DNA of 64,000 bases from Sesamum alatum (lineage: Eukaryota; Streptophyta; Magnoliopsida; Lamiales; Pedaliaceae): assembly GCA_034509735.1 (NCBI GenBank), contig JACGWO010000008.1, positions 12,411,864-12,475,863 of the forward strand. The letters run 5' to 3'. A model generated the notes under the pieces. The model was not told the DNA's origin. It made no database searches and saw only the letters and a list, made by a program, of their open reading frames with translations. Shown piece after piece: positions 11,637 through 23,374 of this stretch (within the stretch, counting starts at the first letter, position 1; each line of letters opens with the position of its first letter). The translations under genes and the position numbers were made by a program.

Positions 11637-11995
11637 AAAATTTTCAGACAACAGTCCGCGATACATGCGTAACAAACAACTCGGTCTACACTAGAAAATT
11701 TCAAAGGGTCCATCAGCAGATGGGTATTTGTGTGTGAATATATATAGATATATATATTATGTATCACCGGCCAGTTTTAATTATTTTTTATTTTAATTAC
11801 ACCCCTTAATTTTATTAGGGAATCATTGTAATAAGTTGACTTATAAATATTTAATAATCATCATTTTTGAAATTAAGGGTGTCCTGCCAACGAGGTGTTT
11901 GCCTCAATGATAAGACTGAGACCACAAGACTTGTCGTTTAGCATAGTATTGTATTTGAATTGAAGCATGTTTATTTTTTTATTAAATCAAACCCG

Positions 11996-12286
11996 CACTA
12001 AAAACAATTTAAATTTTAATTATTGTTAAAAATAAATAGCTGTAGTGAATAGTCATTCACCACGGTCATGCAACAATTATTGATGTGGTATTTGCGAGTG
12101 TGTCTAAAATATTTGCCATGACAAAAACATTTGTTATGGCTCATAACCATGGCAAAAAGAATTTTCATGGTAGATAATCTAAGTTTTTACAACGGCTTTT
12201 ATTTAATCATATTAATAATAATTATTTATCATGGTTTTAGTCCGTAGCCAATAAATTTATAGTCAATAGTGAATTTTCTTCTACTG
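11996..12286. mobile_element. CACTA-type MITE, related to 37577-37894
   Basis: It begins CACTAAAAACAA and ends TTTTCTTCTACTG, inverted CACTA-like termini. The inside shares segments such as CACGGTCATGCAAC and repeated 'catggc' motifs with the copy in ADH intron 5. Flanks CCG and TCG give only a weak 3-bp duplication. Confidence 0.5.
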
Positions 12287-12636
12287 TCGGGGTCTTTCTG
12301 CAAAAAAAAAAAAACAACAAAATAATATAATAAAAACATTGAAGTTAAAAAAAGTTGATAAGATATGAAGGGCAGTCTGATCAATAATGTAATACTAATG
12401 GGTGTGGCACACTAAAATGTGTGTAATTAATTTAGAATTTAAACAATATAATTGTTATTTTTTTAAAAATATATATTTTAGTTAAATAAATAAAAAATAG
12501 TAAAACTAAATAAAAGTTGTAGAAAATTATTGAGAGAGAGAGATTAAAAAAAAACTGTTAGAATAATTTAAAAACTTGAAAAAATGGCAAATCAAAAAAA
12601 ATTGAGACACCAAATAGGTGTTCTTCAATTATAATG
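12287..12636. other. Gene-free AT-rich DNA
   Basis: A-rich low-complexity sequence without open frames or a recognisable repeat. Confidence 0.6.
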
Positions 12637-12818
12637 GAAAATTTTAGTCCGGACGTAGTTCAGCCAAATCTAAATCAATCATATGGCAAATGGAAAATAC
12701 ACTTATCGTGTGATTGGTGTACGTTCAGGAAAAGTGACCGATCACATAACAAGTGTACCACACTTGCTCTATAATTAATTTGGTTCGGCCAAACCTGATC
12801 CAAACAAAAATCTTTCCC
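12637..12818. mobile_element. Short foldback MITE with 9-bp target duplication
   Basis: It is 182 bp, starting GAAAATTTTAGTCCGGAC and ending AAAAATCTTTCCC. The flanks are ATTATAATG (12628-12636) and ATTATAATA (12819-12827). A second copy in opposite orientation lies in ADH intron 4 (34163-34329). Confidence 0.65.
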
Positions 12819-13028
12819 ATTATAATAATGTATAGATTACAAGTGCATTCATTTCAATTGTTTAGTGGTTAGGACGCATGAACTGCAATTTCTACAACTC
12901 GACAATCTTCATTAATGAGAAGATTTAAGTTGTTCGGATCCCACTCATTTATTGAAAAAAAAGAGCTAGCTGGAACCTCTTTTGAACGACACCGAACTGA
13001 ATCGAACTGAAAATTTGGTAAATTAAAA

Positions 13029-13365
13029 ATTCAGTATACCGAACACGCGTACCTAATGTCGAACCAAATTACGATTCGGTATATTTAATTTGAGTACTAT
13101 AAATATAGAGAGTTGTTTAATTTATAAAATGTTTATATTGTTCCTTTGATTGGTATTGGTGGAGTGGATATGTTATTATACCGTGAATTGAATAGATGTT
13201 GTTATACTGTGCACTTAATATTATAATATCAATTGATCGCTTTAGAAATATTGTTCTACTTTCAAATTAATAGTTCATCGCTCGTTATTAAAAAAAAAAT
13301 TCAGTATGCCGAACCTGTGTACCTAATGTCGAACCAAATTATGATTCGGTACATTTAATTTGATA
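13029..13365 (+). repeat. 70-bp direct repeats around a SINE 3' end
   Basis: Segments at about 13029-13100 and 13300-13365 are near-identical; both contain CCTAATGTCGAACCAAATTA and a GATTCGGTA motif. Between them, about 13140-13297, is a plus-strand SINE 3' part (ATCAATTGATCGCTTTAGA ... TCATCGCTCGTTATT plus poly-A). It matches the minus-strand SINE at 41105-41360. Confidence 0.55.
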
Positions 13366-13689
13366 TATGATTAATGTAATTTTTCTTAAAGAAAATGAAA
13401 AGGAATAAAACTAAAATTTTCATATTCGACTATGTACGTACATAAAATATATAAATATAATATCAAACATAAAACATAATATACTATAATATATATCATA
13501 TATAAAATTAATAAGTATTTTGTTCGATTTGGTCGAAATTGCCGAATACCAAAATCAAATATTAAAAGTTTCAAAAAATTTCTACCAAAATACCGAACTA
13601 AAATTTTGATTCATCGTTTTAATCTGCACAACAACTTCAACTTTGACACAGTAAGATAAACCAACCAAATTTTGCATACCCCTTTATGT

Positions 13690-14425
13690 GAGCTAAAATA
13701 GTTCAATATTGATGTTCTCTTGAACTTGAATGGAGTGGACTTCGGATAATACATGTGTGAAAAGGGGATTTGCAAAAACAAGCGTTAGCATTCCGACGTT
13801 CAAGCCAGTAAGTAATGATGAAATAAATAACCTTGAAAAGTAATAAAGTATTAATGAAAAATCGTGTAGAAGAATAATGTGAACACAATGTGGGCTTGGT
13901 GCGAGTTTAGAAATAATTTGAGGGCTTTAAGAGTGCCGAAAAAATATTACTAAATCAGCCAAGGGACCGGTATTTATAGAGGAGATTCCTTGAGCAAGAA
14001 GGTTTCTTGATGGCTTGGACTCTTGGGGGGGGGGAAGTTGTCGTCGGCCTCCTCAAAGTCCTGTAGGGGATGATGGTCTCCTAGTTGATAGGAGGTGGTT
14101 GAGGGATCCTCGCATGGATAAGGATAAGGACATATAAGCCTTATCTGGGCTCTTCAGTAGGGTCAGACCTCCTCTTCTAGGTCTTCCGTCGCGAGGCTGA
14201 CTGGGCATCAGCCTCCTTCCTGGGGTTTCATCCGAATTCTCCTGGGAGGTCTGATCTACTCTTTCTTCTAGGCTGACCCCAGATCTTCTTTGAGCCCTAC
14301 TCAATGAGTAGATGAGCGTTCTTTCTGAGTTTTAACGTCTCCTTTTAATTCTTAAGGGACCTTCTCTGACTTCTGGACATTGTACTTGGGCCACTCAACT
14401 TGTTGCATACCACCCCTGTTTAATG
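13690..14425 (-). mobile_element. LTR remnant of another Ty3/gypsy-type element
   Basis: Base composition jumps at both edges. On the minus strand there is a TATA box (CTATAAATACC, near 13972-13982). At the right edge a purine-rich ACAGGGGTGGTA lies next to TGCAACAAG, which fits a polypurine tract before an LTR start. No internal region is attached, so it is a solo or truncated LTR. Open frames inside (for example 14053-14304) have no protein support. Confidence 0.45.
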
Positions 14426-14739
14426 GTGCAATAATATTTGAAATACATTTTTTTTAATTAAAAGTGATGAACTATTATTTATTGAGTAAATCGGTTACAA
14501 TCATCAATATTAAAATATATCTAACAACTATCGACAATTATAATAATTATATATTAATCATCAATATTATATAACTATATTTAATTAATAATTTTTTATT
14601 ATAATAAAATAATATTTGACGCGTTGGTGGCTTCACGATTCTGCCATTTCGACCACCAAAGTGTTCAAATGTGCATTATGAAACTTCTAGATGGCAAGTG
14701 TTGCATGCAAAAACTAACACCAAAAAAGTTTGATTTTTT

Positions 14740-15005
14740 TAAAGGGATAATTTCGTTTACACTTTCTAACTTATGGTATATAAATCACTCATATCTTTTG
14801 AATAATTAAATATATATTTATTAGAAATGTAAGCATCATTTACACAAATTACTCATATTGTTTAGAAAATTACACTTACACTCCTCAAAGTATCGATATT
14901 ATTACACAAACTATTTTTATTTTTTAACTATCAAGACTAGTTGGCAAGAATAGTTTGTGTAAATAATTATAAGTTAGGGGTATAAATATAATTATGTACT
15001 ATTCA
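14740..15005. repeat. Decayed foldback repeat, same type as 44195-44410
   Basis: The left arm starts GGGATAATTTCGTTTACAC. The right part runs AAGTTAGGGGTATAAATATAATTA, its inverted counterpart. Similar arms occur downstream at 44195-44410, with GGGATAATTATATTTATAC at the left and ATAAATATAATTATCCC at the right. Borders are approximate and no target duplication was confirmed. Confidence 0.4.
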
Positions 15006-15263
15006 AATTAAATGCAGCAGAGCCTCATGTCCAATAATAAAAAAGGAAACGTGATCTGCCAAACTCTCTAAGAAAAGACAACGGAACTCCGTCAATCTGA
15101 TATGACAGGTTGTAACCATCATTTTCAATAATTTCAAGGATGCGTTGGCCTTTTTCTTGTTAATGGGGATTTTGTGCCTAATGCTATTAATATATGGGTA
15201 AAATGCAATTAATCCTATTTTCTTTCTATATGATCATAAATATATCTTTGGACGTTCATCAAA

Positions 15264-15738
15264 GGATTAATTGCAATTTTCATCTTATAACTATAGGTAT
15301 TTGGTATTTTGGTCCTTTAAGTTTCTAGGGTAGCAAAATAGTCCTTTAACTTTTCAGTTAATTGCATTTTCCGTCCTGTAATTATAGGTATTTGGCATTT
15401 TGGTCCTTTAAGTTTCTAGGGTAGCAAAATAGTGCTTTAACTTTTCAATTTTTGCGATTTTCGTCCTCTGGTCGCTGGATTTTTTAAAACTTGCTGGAAT
15501 AATGGCACGCGATTAGGTTGATCTTCTTGTGTGATACAACATTCAGGCATTGCCCTTCTTCCGGTGAGTTTAAAAGCCTCACGTGTGAATCGCATGCCAT
15601 TATTCCGGCGAGTTTTAAAAAATTCGGCAACCAGAGGACGAAAATTAAAAAGTTAAAGGACTATTTTGCTATCCTAAAAACTTAATGGACCAAAACGCCA
15701 AATATCTATAATTACAGGACAAAAATTGCAATTAACCC
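15264..15738. mobile_element. Foldback MITE with perfect 9-bp target duplication
   Basis: It is 475 bp, starting GGATTAATTGCAATTTT and ending AAAATTGCAATTAACCC. Both flanks are TTCATCAAA (15255-15263 and 15739-15747). A ~110-bp motif (GGTCCTTTAAGTTTCTAGGG) is repeated in tandem in the left half, and its complement is in the right arm. It may itself lie inside an older foldback that begins near 15195. Confidence 0.75.
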
Positions 15739-15749
15739 TTCATCAAACT

Positions 15750-16224
15750 TATAGAGAACACTCAAATATCGTAGTAATTCCATTAATTATATGGAGAAAA
15801 CAAGAAAGAGATGTAACTGCCTAGTATAACTATTTTTCTTTATATTAGGAAGTAGGACGTACGATGCGCGTATACACATATTTTTAGAGATAAATATATT
15901 ATTTATGTTAAATTTATAATATTATTTATATTTTTTTATTAAAACATTAATGTTATTTAATTATATTTTCAAATAAATTATTAACAATTATTTTATTGAT
16001 AAGAAACTATTCAATTCTATTATTTGTAATTCACATTCTAAATTTAATTGTTACTATTGAATAAAAAATATTCCCCAAAGTTGAAATTTTGTATTTCGCA
16101 TCTTCACTAATAATTATTTCATTATTATGTATCAAACCAATTAATATGAAAATAAAAATAATAATATTCAAAAAATTAATATTAAAATAATATTAAGATA
16201 AAATTAATTATCTTGGATAGAATA
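15750..16224. other. Gene-free AT-rich DNA
   Basis: No gene. Around 15843-15880 a small GC-containing palindromic segment (GTACGATGCGCGTATAC) stands out. It could be a Helitron-like end but is not supported further. Confidence 0.4.
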
Positions 16225-19170
16225 ATTCCAATTTGATAAAATTGATCAATTTTATTTTTAGGTTTTATTATGCATATTTTCTATTGTTTAATTTTGTTTT
16301 ATTTTATTTTTTTATATTTTGTATGTGTTTGTTGTATTTTTCTTTTACTACTATATTTGAGTGTAATTTATTTTTAATTTATTATCACTAAATGATTACA
16401 AACTAATTATTTATTGATTATTGTGATAAAACTATAATTAAATTGGACCATAGTATCAATATTTGTATTATGCGGTCCTATAGTGTATATTAATTTAATT
16501 TCAGTATCAACTTTTTATATTGTCAAAGTATTATTTACATGCTTTATTAGCTTATCAATTTTGAAATATTATTGCATAAAATTTTATTTTTCGCCTTTAT
16601 ATTGCATATTTAGTTCTATATGTTTTTAGTTTGACTTCTTCACTTATTTTCATATACATCTAATTGGTATAATCTATTTCTTATTCAATAATATATTATG
16701 TTAAAACTTAAGTTTTTATGTCACATTTGTTGTTGTACAACTTTGATGTCATTAATACAAAAAAATTAATAGATGTAAAAATAAAGTATTCAGGATTATC
16801 TAATACTAAAAAAATCAAGTATTAAGAGATTCACTCAATAGTTGAATTTTCATAAACAATTTCAATTTAATAATATTCGATTCTTATATCAATTTTTGTT
16901 CTCTTTAGTACTCATGCTTTTTAACTTTTAAGTTATTTTTATAAATTTATTCCTGGAAAAATATATTAATGTTCTTTCTTTTTTCTTTTCTAATTTCAAC
17001 ATAATTAACTCATTTTTTATTTATTATTTTATTGTACTATGTTTATTCTCAAAATTTATTAATTTTCTTAATATGTAAATGTAATTGTACTAATGTGTTA
17101 GTATACAATTATTTTAAAATCTTATATTTTTAATTGTTATTGTGTTAATATTTACTCAATATTTGACTTTCCTTATTTTCGTAAGTGAAAATAGCATTTT
17201 TCATTCGGTAACTTAGATCATTTCTACTTTAATTTGGGCTGTTGATTTTGGAATTCTCACTTTTGATCCCGTAAATATTAAAAAGTAGCACTTTTGGTCC
17301 CATAACACATTTTCCTCAGATATTCAAAAGAAAATGCTATGTGGCCGTTAAGTGCATAATAATACAAGGGGACCAAATTTACGACTTTTATGACCTTTTA
17401 AAGCATAAAAATAGTTATGTTTGTCTCGTTAGGACCTATAATTATGTTAATTAGTTTACTGCTCAGTAAGGTAAGGTTTTAAATTAAATTATTTATTGTA
17501 TTACTATTTATACTTTTCTTCAATGTCAATGTCTTTGGGGGAGGGGGGACATGGTGTTTCTAGCCTATTAGTATTGAACTAAAATTAATTACTAAGAAGT
17601 AGCCGCTCTTTTTAAAATTCAATAGCACTTCTAATTTAATCAGATTGATAATTTTTATTTATAATTAAATTTTGATACTTATTCGTTAATATTTATATAT
17701 ATATATATATGTATATAGATATAGATAGATGTAAGTTTAGATTGATATTTTTTATATTATTCATGTGTTGCTTATTTTCAATTTTAATGTTCCATAGTGA
17801 ATTAAAATTTTCTTAATATAATTAAGATTTCTTATAACAAAGTTATTGTGTTGAAATATTATTTGCATATTTATTCTTTTAGTTGAATTTGTTATTCATT
17901 CTCTAAGTTTTTTAGAGCAATTAAGACTATTAAATATTTTTGCTTTCTTTATTGAATTTTATTCTTTTATAACTAATTATTATTTATTATTAAAATGAGT
18001 ACTTAAGTAAGGGTATAATTGTCCTTTCACGATAGGGAACAAGCACTTGTGGATTCAATATAAAAATATTGTCGAAGCTCCTTATCTTCGATTGTTTTTA
18101 GAAGAAATTCCATTTAATAAAATTAATCAATTTTTATTTGTAGGTTTTGTTATGCCTCTTTACTATCGTTTAATTTTGTTATATTTTTTGTTATATTATG
18201 TCTGTGTATAATATATATATATATATGTTTTTTTTACTACTATTTTTTAATGTCATTGATTTTTAATTTATTGACACTAAATAGTTACAAACTAATTATT
18301 TATTGACTATTGTTATAAAAACGTAATCTAATTGGACCATAGTACCAATATTTGTGTTGTAAGATCCTATAATGTATGTTGATTGTATTTTAGTATCAAC
18401 TTTTAAATATTGTCAAAGTATTATTTACATACTTTATTACCTTCTAAATTTTGAAAAAATATTGTATAAAATTTATTTTTTGCCTTTATACGGAAATTTT
18501 TAATTCTATATATTTTTAGTTTGACTTCTTGATATTATTTTCATATGCACCTATTGGTATAATCTATTTCTTATTCAATAATATATTATGTTACAACTTA
18601 ATTTTTTATGTTACATTTATTTTTTTAATATTTTTATGCTATTAATTAATATAAAAACTCGATGTAAAAATAAAGCATTCAGGATTATCTAATACTAAAA
18701 ATATCAAGTATTAAAAGATTCACTTAATAGTTGAATTTTCGTAAGCAATTTTAATTTAATAATATTAGATTCATATATCAAATTTATTTTGTAATTAAAT
18801 TTTAATATTTATTCGTTATTATATATATATATATATTTAAATTTAGATTAGTATTTTATATTATTCACGTGCAGTTTATTTTAAATTTTAATGTGTCCTA
18901 ATAAATTAGAACTTTCTTAATATAATTAAGATTTCTTCTGGCAAAGTAATTGGTGTAGAAATATTATTGGCACATTAATTTGTTTTAGTTGAATATGTTA
19001 TTCATTCTTTAAGTGATTTAGATCAATTAGGACTCTTTAAATAATTTTTTTCTTTATCGAATTTTTTTATAACTAATTTTTATTTATTATTAAAAGGAGT
19101 ACTTAAGTAAGCGTATAGTTGTCTTTTCACAATGGAGAACAAACACTTGTGAATTCATATTTTTATATAT
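16225..19170 (+). repeat. Diverged tandem duplication of a ~1.1-kb non-coding unit
   Basis: Copy 1 is about 16225-16900 plus 17645-18060. Copy 2 is about 18105-19170 and is continuous. Shared landmarks are ATTGGACCATAGTA (16443, 18333), CAGGATTATCTAATACTAAA (16791, 18681) and GAGTACTTAAGTAAG (17997, 19098). Copy 1 is split by about 745 bp at 16900-17645, which holds foldback-like sequence and a G-rich run near 17536. No open frames persist in both copies, so the unit is non-coding. Confidence 0.7.
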
Positions 19171-19201
19171 AGATATATATATATATATATATATATATTG
19201 A

Positions 19202-19962
19202 TGTGAACTAAAAAATTAACTTGTCAAAGAAGTCCACGAGCTTGAATGGATTGAGCCAGAAACATATGCAAATTCAGGAAATGGAACCTACAAAAAATAC
19301 ATTGGCACTCTGGCACTCAAGTAATAATTTTCGAAAGATGTAAGCGATGATAAGAAATAATATTGAAGAAAAAATTGCGAGTTGAAGTAGGTATGCCACG
19401 AGATATGTGTGTGTTTGAAGATCGAGAACACGTTACCCGTTTTTAGAGTTGAGAACCTGTATTTATAGGCATAAAAGTGGAAGAGTCCTCTTGGCGTAAG
19501 GAGTCCTGATTTCTGAAGACTCTAAAGATGCGGGTAAAAGAAGACTCCTTAGTTTTTGGATACCTAAGTCCCCTCTAAATGGGGGTAGTTGGTGTTTTGG
19601 ATAAGTGCAGAGAGTTTTTCATCTGCGGCCTTTTCGGATTCCATGTGTCTACCCACGTCACTTGATGACTAAGGCAGACACAACCTCGTTGGTTTTCATC
19701 ATGGTCCTAGGTTGTCGCCTTTGTTGGGCCGAGGATGAGAGTAATGGATCTACCTCCCCCCCCCCCCCCCAAGCCCAATTGTTAGGGTGTTGGTATAGTT
19801 CCTTGGGCTTTCAGGGTTCCCCTTGGACTAGGCCCTCTTGGGCGAGACTTCTTCCACTTTGGGCTTACCCAATTTGGGCACACCATTCAATCCCCCCACT
19901 CTGAGAAGAATGGAGTTTTGGCGCTCCTTCTGAGAGTATTTGCATCCCTCTGAACTCCAACA
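19202..19962 (-). repeat. Gy3: 3' LTR of a minus-strand LTR element
   Basis: On the minus strand it starts TGTTGGAGTTCAGAGGG at 19962 and ends about TTTAGTTCACA at 19202. It has a TATA box (CCTATAAATAC near 19461-19471) and a C-run at 19757-19771. Immediately upstream on the minus strand is a purine-rich AAGGGTGAAGAC, which fits a polypurine tract, so this is a 3' LTR with the element body to the right. That body is interrupted by Gy2. Confidence 0.55.
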
Positions 19963-19992
19963 GTCTTCACCCTTAAGTAAGAGAGACAATAT

Positions 19993-20652
19993 TGTTGATG
20001 TCGAAATATTTTGGAATAAATTGTCAATTAAAGCCCAAATATATTGGCTAATAATTGGGTTTCAAAATAAAAGTTCATAATAAATTTGAGCCTATCGTAC
20101 AAAAGAAATTAAATTCATAAGCCATATTAAATTTGGGTCTTGTGTATTTTTATGAGTCAATCCAAAATAAATATAAATTTATTATTTTAGGTTGGCTAAA
20201 TCGGGCCAGGTACATGTTTAAAATGCATTCCGTCAGAAGACTAGTCCACGGAAATAAAGCCTAATGGAAGTGAGCACAACTTGCTAAAGCCCAACTCACG
20301 CCTATAAATAGAGGCCTCAACCTCCCAAAGAGACACATACATACATACAACACAAGCAAAAATCTAGCAAGAGTAAGTCCAAAGCTTTCTGCCACAACGA
20401 AGCTCTGCAACTACAAGATCTTGATACGGAATTTCAAGGTAGCACGTGATCACCTTCTACAAATTAGAGGGAGATTGCACATCCGATTCAAGAACAAGCT
20501 CCATGCCCTTGAATCCACATTCGTAGAAAAGAATCAGGGGTTACTTTAAATTCAGAGATTATAAACCACTTTTTACTCAAATTAATATATCATTGGTCCA
20601 TATTTTTCCTGTCATGTAATTAGTTTTTGCAGACACAAAATTTGTGTAAACA
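19993..20652 (+). repeat. Gy2 5' LTR
   Basis: 660 bp, TGTTGATGTC ... GTGTAAACA. A TATA box (TATAAATA) is at 20303-20310. Compared with the 3' LTR it lacks about 12 bases after GACTAGTC near 20243. Confidence 0.92.
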
Positions 20653-20738
20653 AATTTCTGGAACTTCCAGTGGGACAATCTCTGCCCCTCATCTCTTCCT
20701 TCTACGCAAGAACTCAGAACATCACTTCCAAGCATTTG

Positions 20739-22005
20739 ATGGCACCAAAGAAGAACCAAGTTGCCTTTGAGTGAGAAGAACATCATCAACTTCACTGCCG
20801 GCGGTCTACTAAAATCCGCCAATTTTGGGAGCTCCGACACCCGGGAAGCCACTCATACTATACATAGCAGCGCAACAATGGTCTATGGGTGTGCTCATGG
20901 CACAAGAGAATGAAGAAGAAAAAGAGAAAGTCTTATACTAATTAAGTAGGACTTTGACTGAAAATGAATTGAAATACTCACCCGTGGAGAAAATATGCAT
21001 GGCATTGTTCTATGCCGTCAAGAAGTTGAGGCATTATTTTGAGGCATACTCCATAAGACTCATCTCTTGCGCTGATCCAGTCAAGTTCGTGATGTCAAGA
21101 CCTATGCTCTCCGGGAGATTGGTGAAGTGGTCCATCGTGTTCAAACAATACGAGATAGAATATGTGCGCCAAAAAGCCGTCAAAGGACAAGCTCTTGCCA
21201 ACTTCCTAGCCGACCACCTTGTGCCTGATGAATGAGAGATATCCGATGACTTTTCTAATGAAGATGTCTTTTCTGTCAAAATCCTCTCAACATTGACAAT
21301 GTTCTTCAACAAGGCAGCGTGATCCGATGGAACGGGGATAGGCGTCGTCTTTGTTTCACCAGAGAGGCAAGTGTTGACTTACTCCGTCGTCTTGAGTGAA
21401 CTGTGCTCCAATAATATTGTCGCGTACCAAGCCTTGATCATCGGCCTTCAGATAGCTTTGGATATGGAAATCTTGGAGATGGAAGTCTATGGCGACTCAA
21501 ACTTGATCATCAACCAACTCCTCCATGTATACGAAGTCAAGAAAGACGACTTGGTACCTTTCTTCCAGCAGGCGTCACATCTACTCAAAGGATTCGAGAG
21601 TGACTCTGAATTATATCCCAAGGAAAGATAACAAAATGACAAACGCACTAGCCAACCTAGTGACCACCTTGGCCTTATCTGAAGGTGAAACGACCAATGT
21701 CCCCTTGTGCAATCGATGGGTAATTCCTTCACTCGCTATATTTGATCACGAGGACTCTTATGCCATCACGACTGCTACCACTGATGATGAAGATTGGAGA
21801 AGCCCATCGGAGTATTTGAAAAATGGCAAGCTACCAGACGATGTTCGCCATAAACCAGAGGTACGACGAAGATCATCCCGTTTCAACCTGCACAAGGATA
21901 TCTTATATCGGCGGTCTTTCGAAGGTACTTACCAGCGTTGCCTGAACGGTTTGGAAATCGTCGAAGCCATGACAGAAGCTCATTCGGGAGTATCTGGAGC
22001 GCAAT
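20739..22005 (+). pseudogene. Gy2 gag stub fused to RNase H, second RNase H and integrase N-terminus
   Basis: The ATG at 20739 begins MAPKKNQVAFE and then meets a stop. After the deletion junction the frame enters the RT/RNase H connection. At 20954-21235 is the RT-linked RNase H (RHYFEAYSIRL, WSIVFKQYEIEY). At 21325-21700 is the second RNase H, with VAYQALIIGL and VYGDSNLIINQ; the usual DSK/DSN acid is kept. At 21760-22005 is the integrase N-terminal linker, with DDVRHKPEVRRRSSRF and EAHSGVSG. The reading is broken by frameshifts near 20990, 21320 and 21610. There is no RT palm, protease or integrase core. Confidence 0.85.
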
Positions 22006-22189
22006 GGAGTTCGCCTCAATCCGATGTGTCAAGTAGCTGGAGCGCAAAGCAACGAAGAGGTCCTTGTAGGTGTTTGATAAGCTCGTATCATCTTCCAACA
22101 AAGTGGTGCCTTGATGATGGAAGTGCACATACAAAAGCCTCGAAAGATTGATGCGATGAAATAAGTTGCGTGCCTCAGCAGGTTCAAAG

Positions 22190-23374
22190 TGTCTAGCCAT
22201 GTTCTTCCCCTCATACTTCACCATTTAGGCTCCAATGGGTTCAAGCTTGGGAGGAAAGTGAGTTTGAAGATAACGTTCAATCCAACTATACACATAGTGA
22301 ATGGGAAAGACGGCGGAAGACTCGAACAAATTCGTGGACGTGGACATGTCCCTAAGGCCTCGATAGATGCTCGCTAAGACGGGGATAGCCAAAGAAAAGC
22401 ATTCACCATGAGCCATTCTACTTGCAATTTTGAAAACGAAATACCTTGCCAACTTAGCCATGCAGAAGGACAAAGCTACATAGTCAACACAAGAGAAAAG
22501 CCGCCACATAGGTCTCATCTCATATGTTCTCAGGGATCTGCAGTGCGGTGAAAGGCTCATCATAATCCTTACTCTGAGGTAGGTTCAAAGCGTCGACGTC
22601 ACCGCTGGGATTACGAGAAAGCTTGGGCTCGTTGACTCTCTTCCAAGAAGAACATAGAGGGGGCGCTATGTAGCGAAGAGCTCCTTTGAACCAAGAGCCG
22701 GCCCAATCAGAAACAAGTACTCCTTTCGAGTCTTTGGGAAGATGGTGGTACGCCAAAAGCAAGTACTTGCAGCTTCATGGAACAGAAGACCTAAACACTT
22801 CATCGCCTAGCAAATCCATCAAAGAAGCGACAACCTCGTCGTAAAACTCTCAACGCATGGGTAACACATAAAGTCCACGAATGTCCTACAAGAAAATGGA
22901 TATCTCTCCGACGTCGGCGTGTAAAGTGCTCGTAGAAGGGCACCATAGCTCAAGGAAGGCTTGAAGGACATGTTTGTTGCAGACTTACGTGAAAAAAGAC
23001 GCGTGCACGGCTGCGTGAATCTTGGCGGCATGAAGAATGGTAGCGTGGTGGCCAAGCACGTCTTCAGTCCACTCCCAATAGCCGGGGTAAAAGGATACTT
23101 CTCCGTACTTCGATTGAGGAGTCCTCCATGAAGTCCCGTTGGTGGCAAGGTGGCGGTTCGGAAGAACGAACTACGCAGCGGCCTTGACGTCATGAAGGGA
23201 AGACTTGAGCAACAACACCTTGGCTTGAGAAAAACCGTTCGAATGAAGGTCAAGTGTGTCTTTCATCGCCTCTTCAAACCACTCATGAAGATGCATGGAC
23301 TTGGACAAAGAACGAGACTTGGAGGGACGGGTGACATTGGTCGGCTCATGAACGCATAAAGTCGTACCTTTCAC
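22190..23374 (-). pseudogene. Antisense plant mobile domain (PMD, aminotransferase-like) pseudogene inside Gy2
   Basis: On the minus strand, opposite to pol, a PMD-family protein can be read across several frames. It starts at 23374 with HLHEWFEEAMKDTLDLHSNG and SQAKVLLLKSSLHDVK. At about 23100-23000 comes GYWEWTEDVLGHHATILHAA, then ELWCPSTSTLHADVGEISI and LLAYHHLPKDSKG. The clean fragment 22225-22563 holds CFSLAIPVLASIYRGL and FPIHYVYSWIERYLQTHF, typical of PMD proteins (PF10536). Continuation to 21883 (ARHFEPAEARNLFHRI) overlaps the pol remnant. Stops and frameshifts make it non-functional. PMD proteins include host silencing factors of the MAIN/MAIL type; what the transposon-borne versions do is not known to me. 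Confidence 0.8.

Noticed and set aside
11880..11990. Possible tRNA-like SINE head (TTGCCTCAATGATAAGACTG)
   Set aside because: An A-box-like phrase is present, but no B box GGTTCGA follows at the right spacing and no partner copy was seen.
14053..14304. 83-codon minus-strand open frame rich in Arg/Ser
   Set aside because: It lies in the U3-like part of an LTR remnant, upstream of its TATA box; no protein family resemblance.
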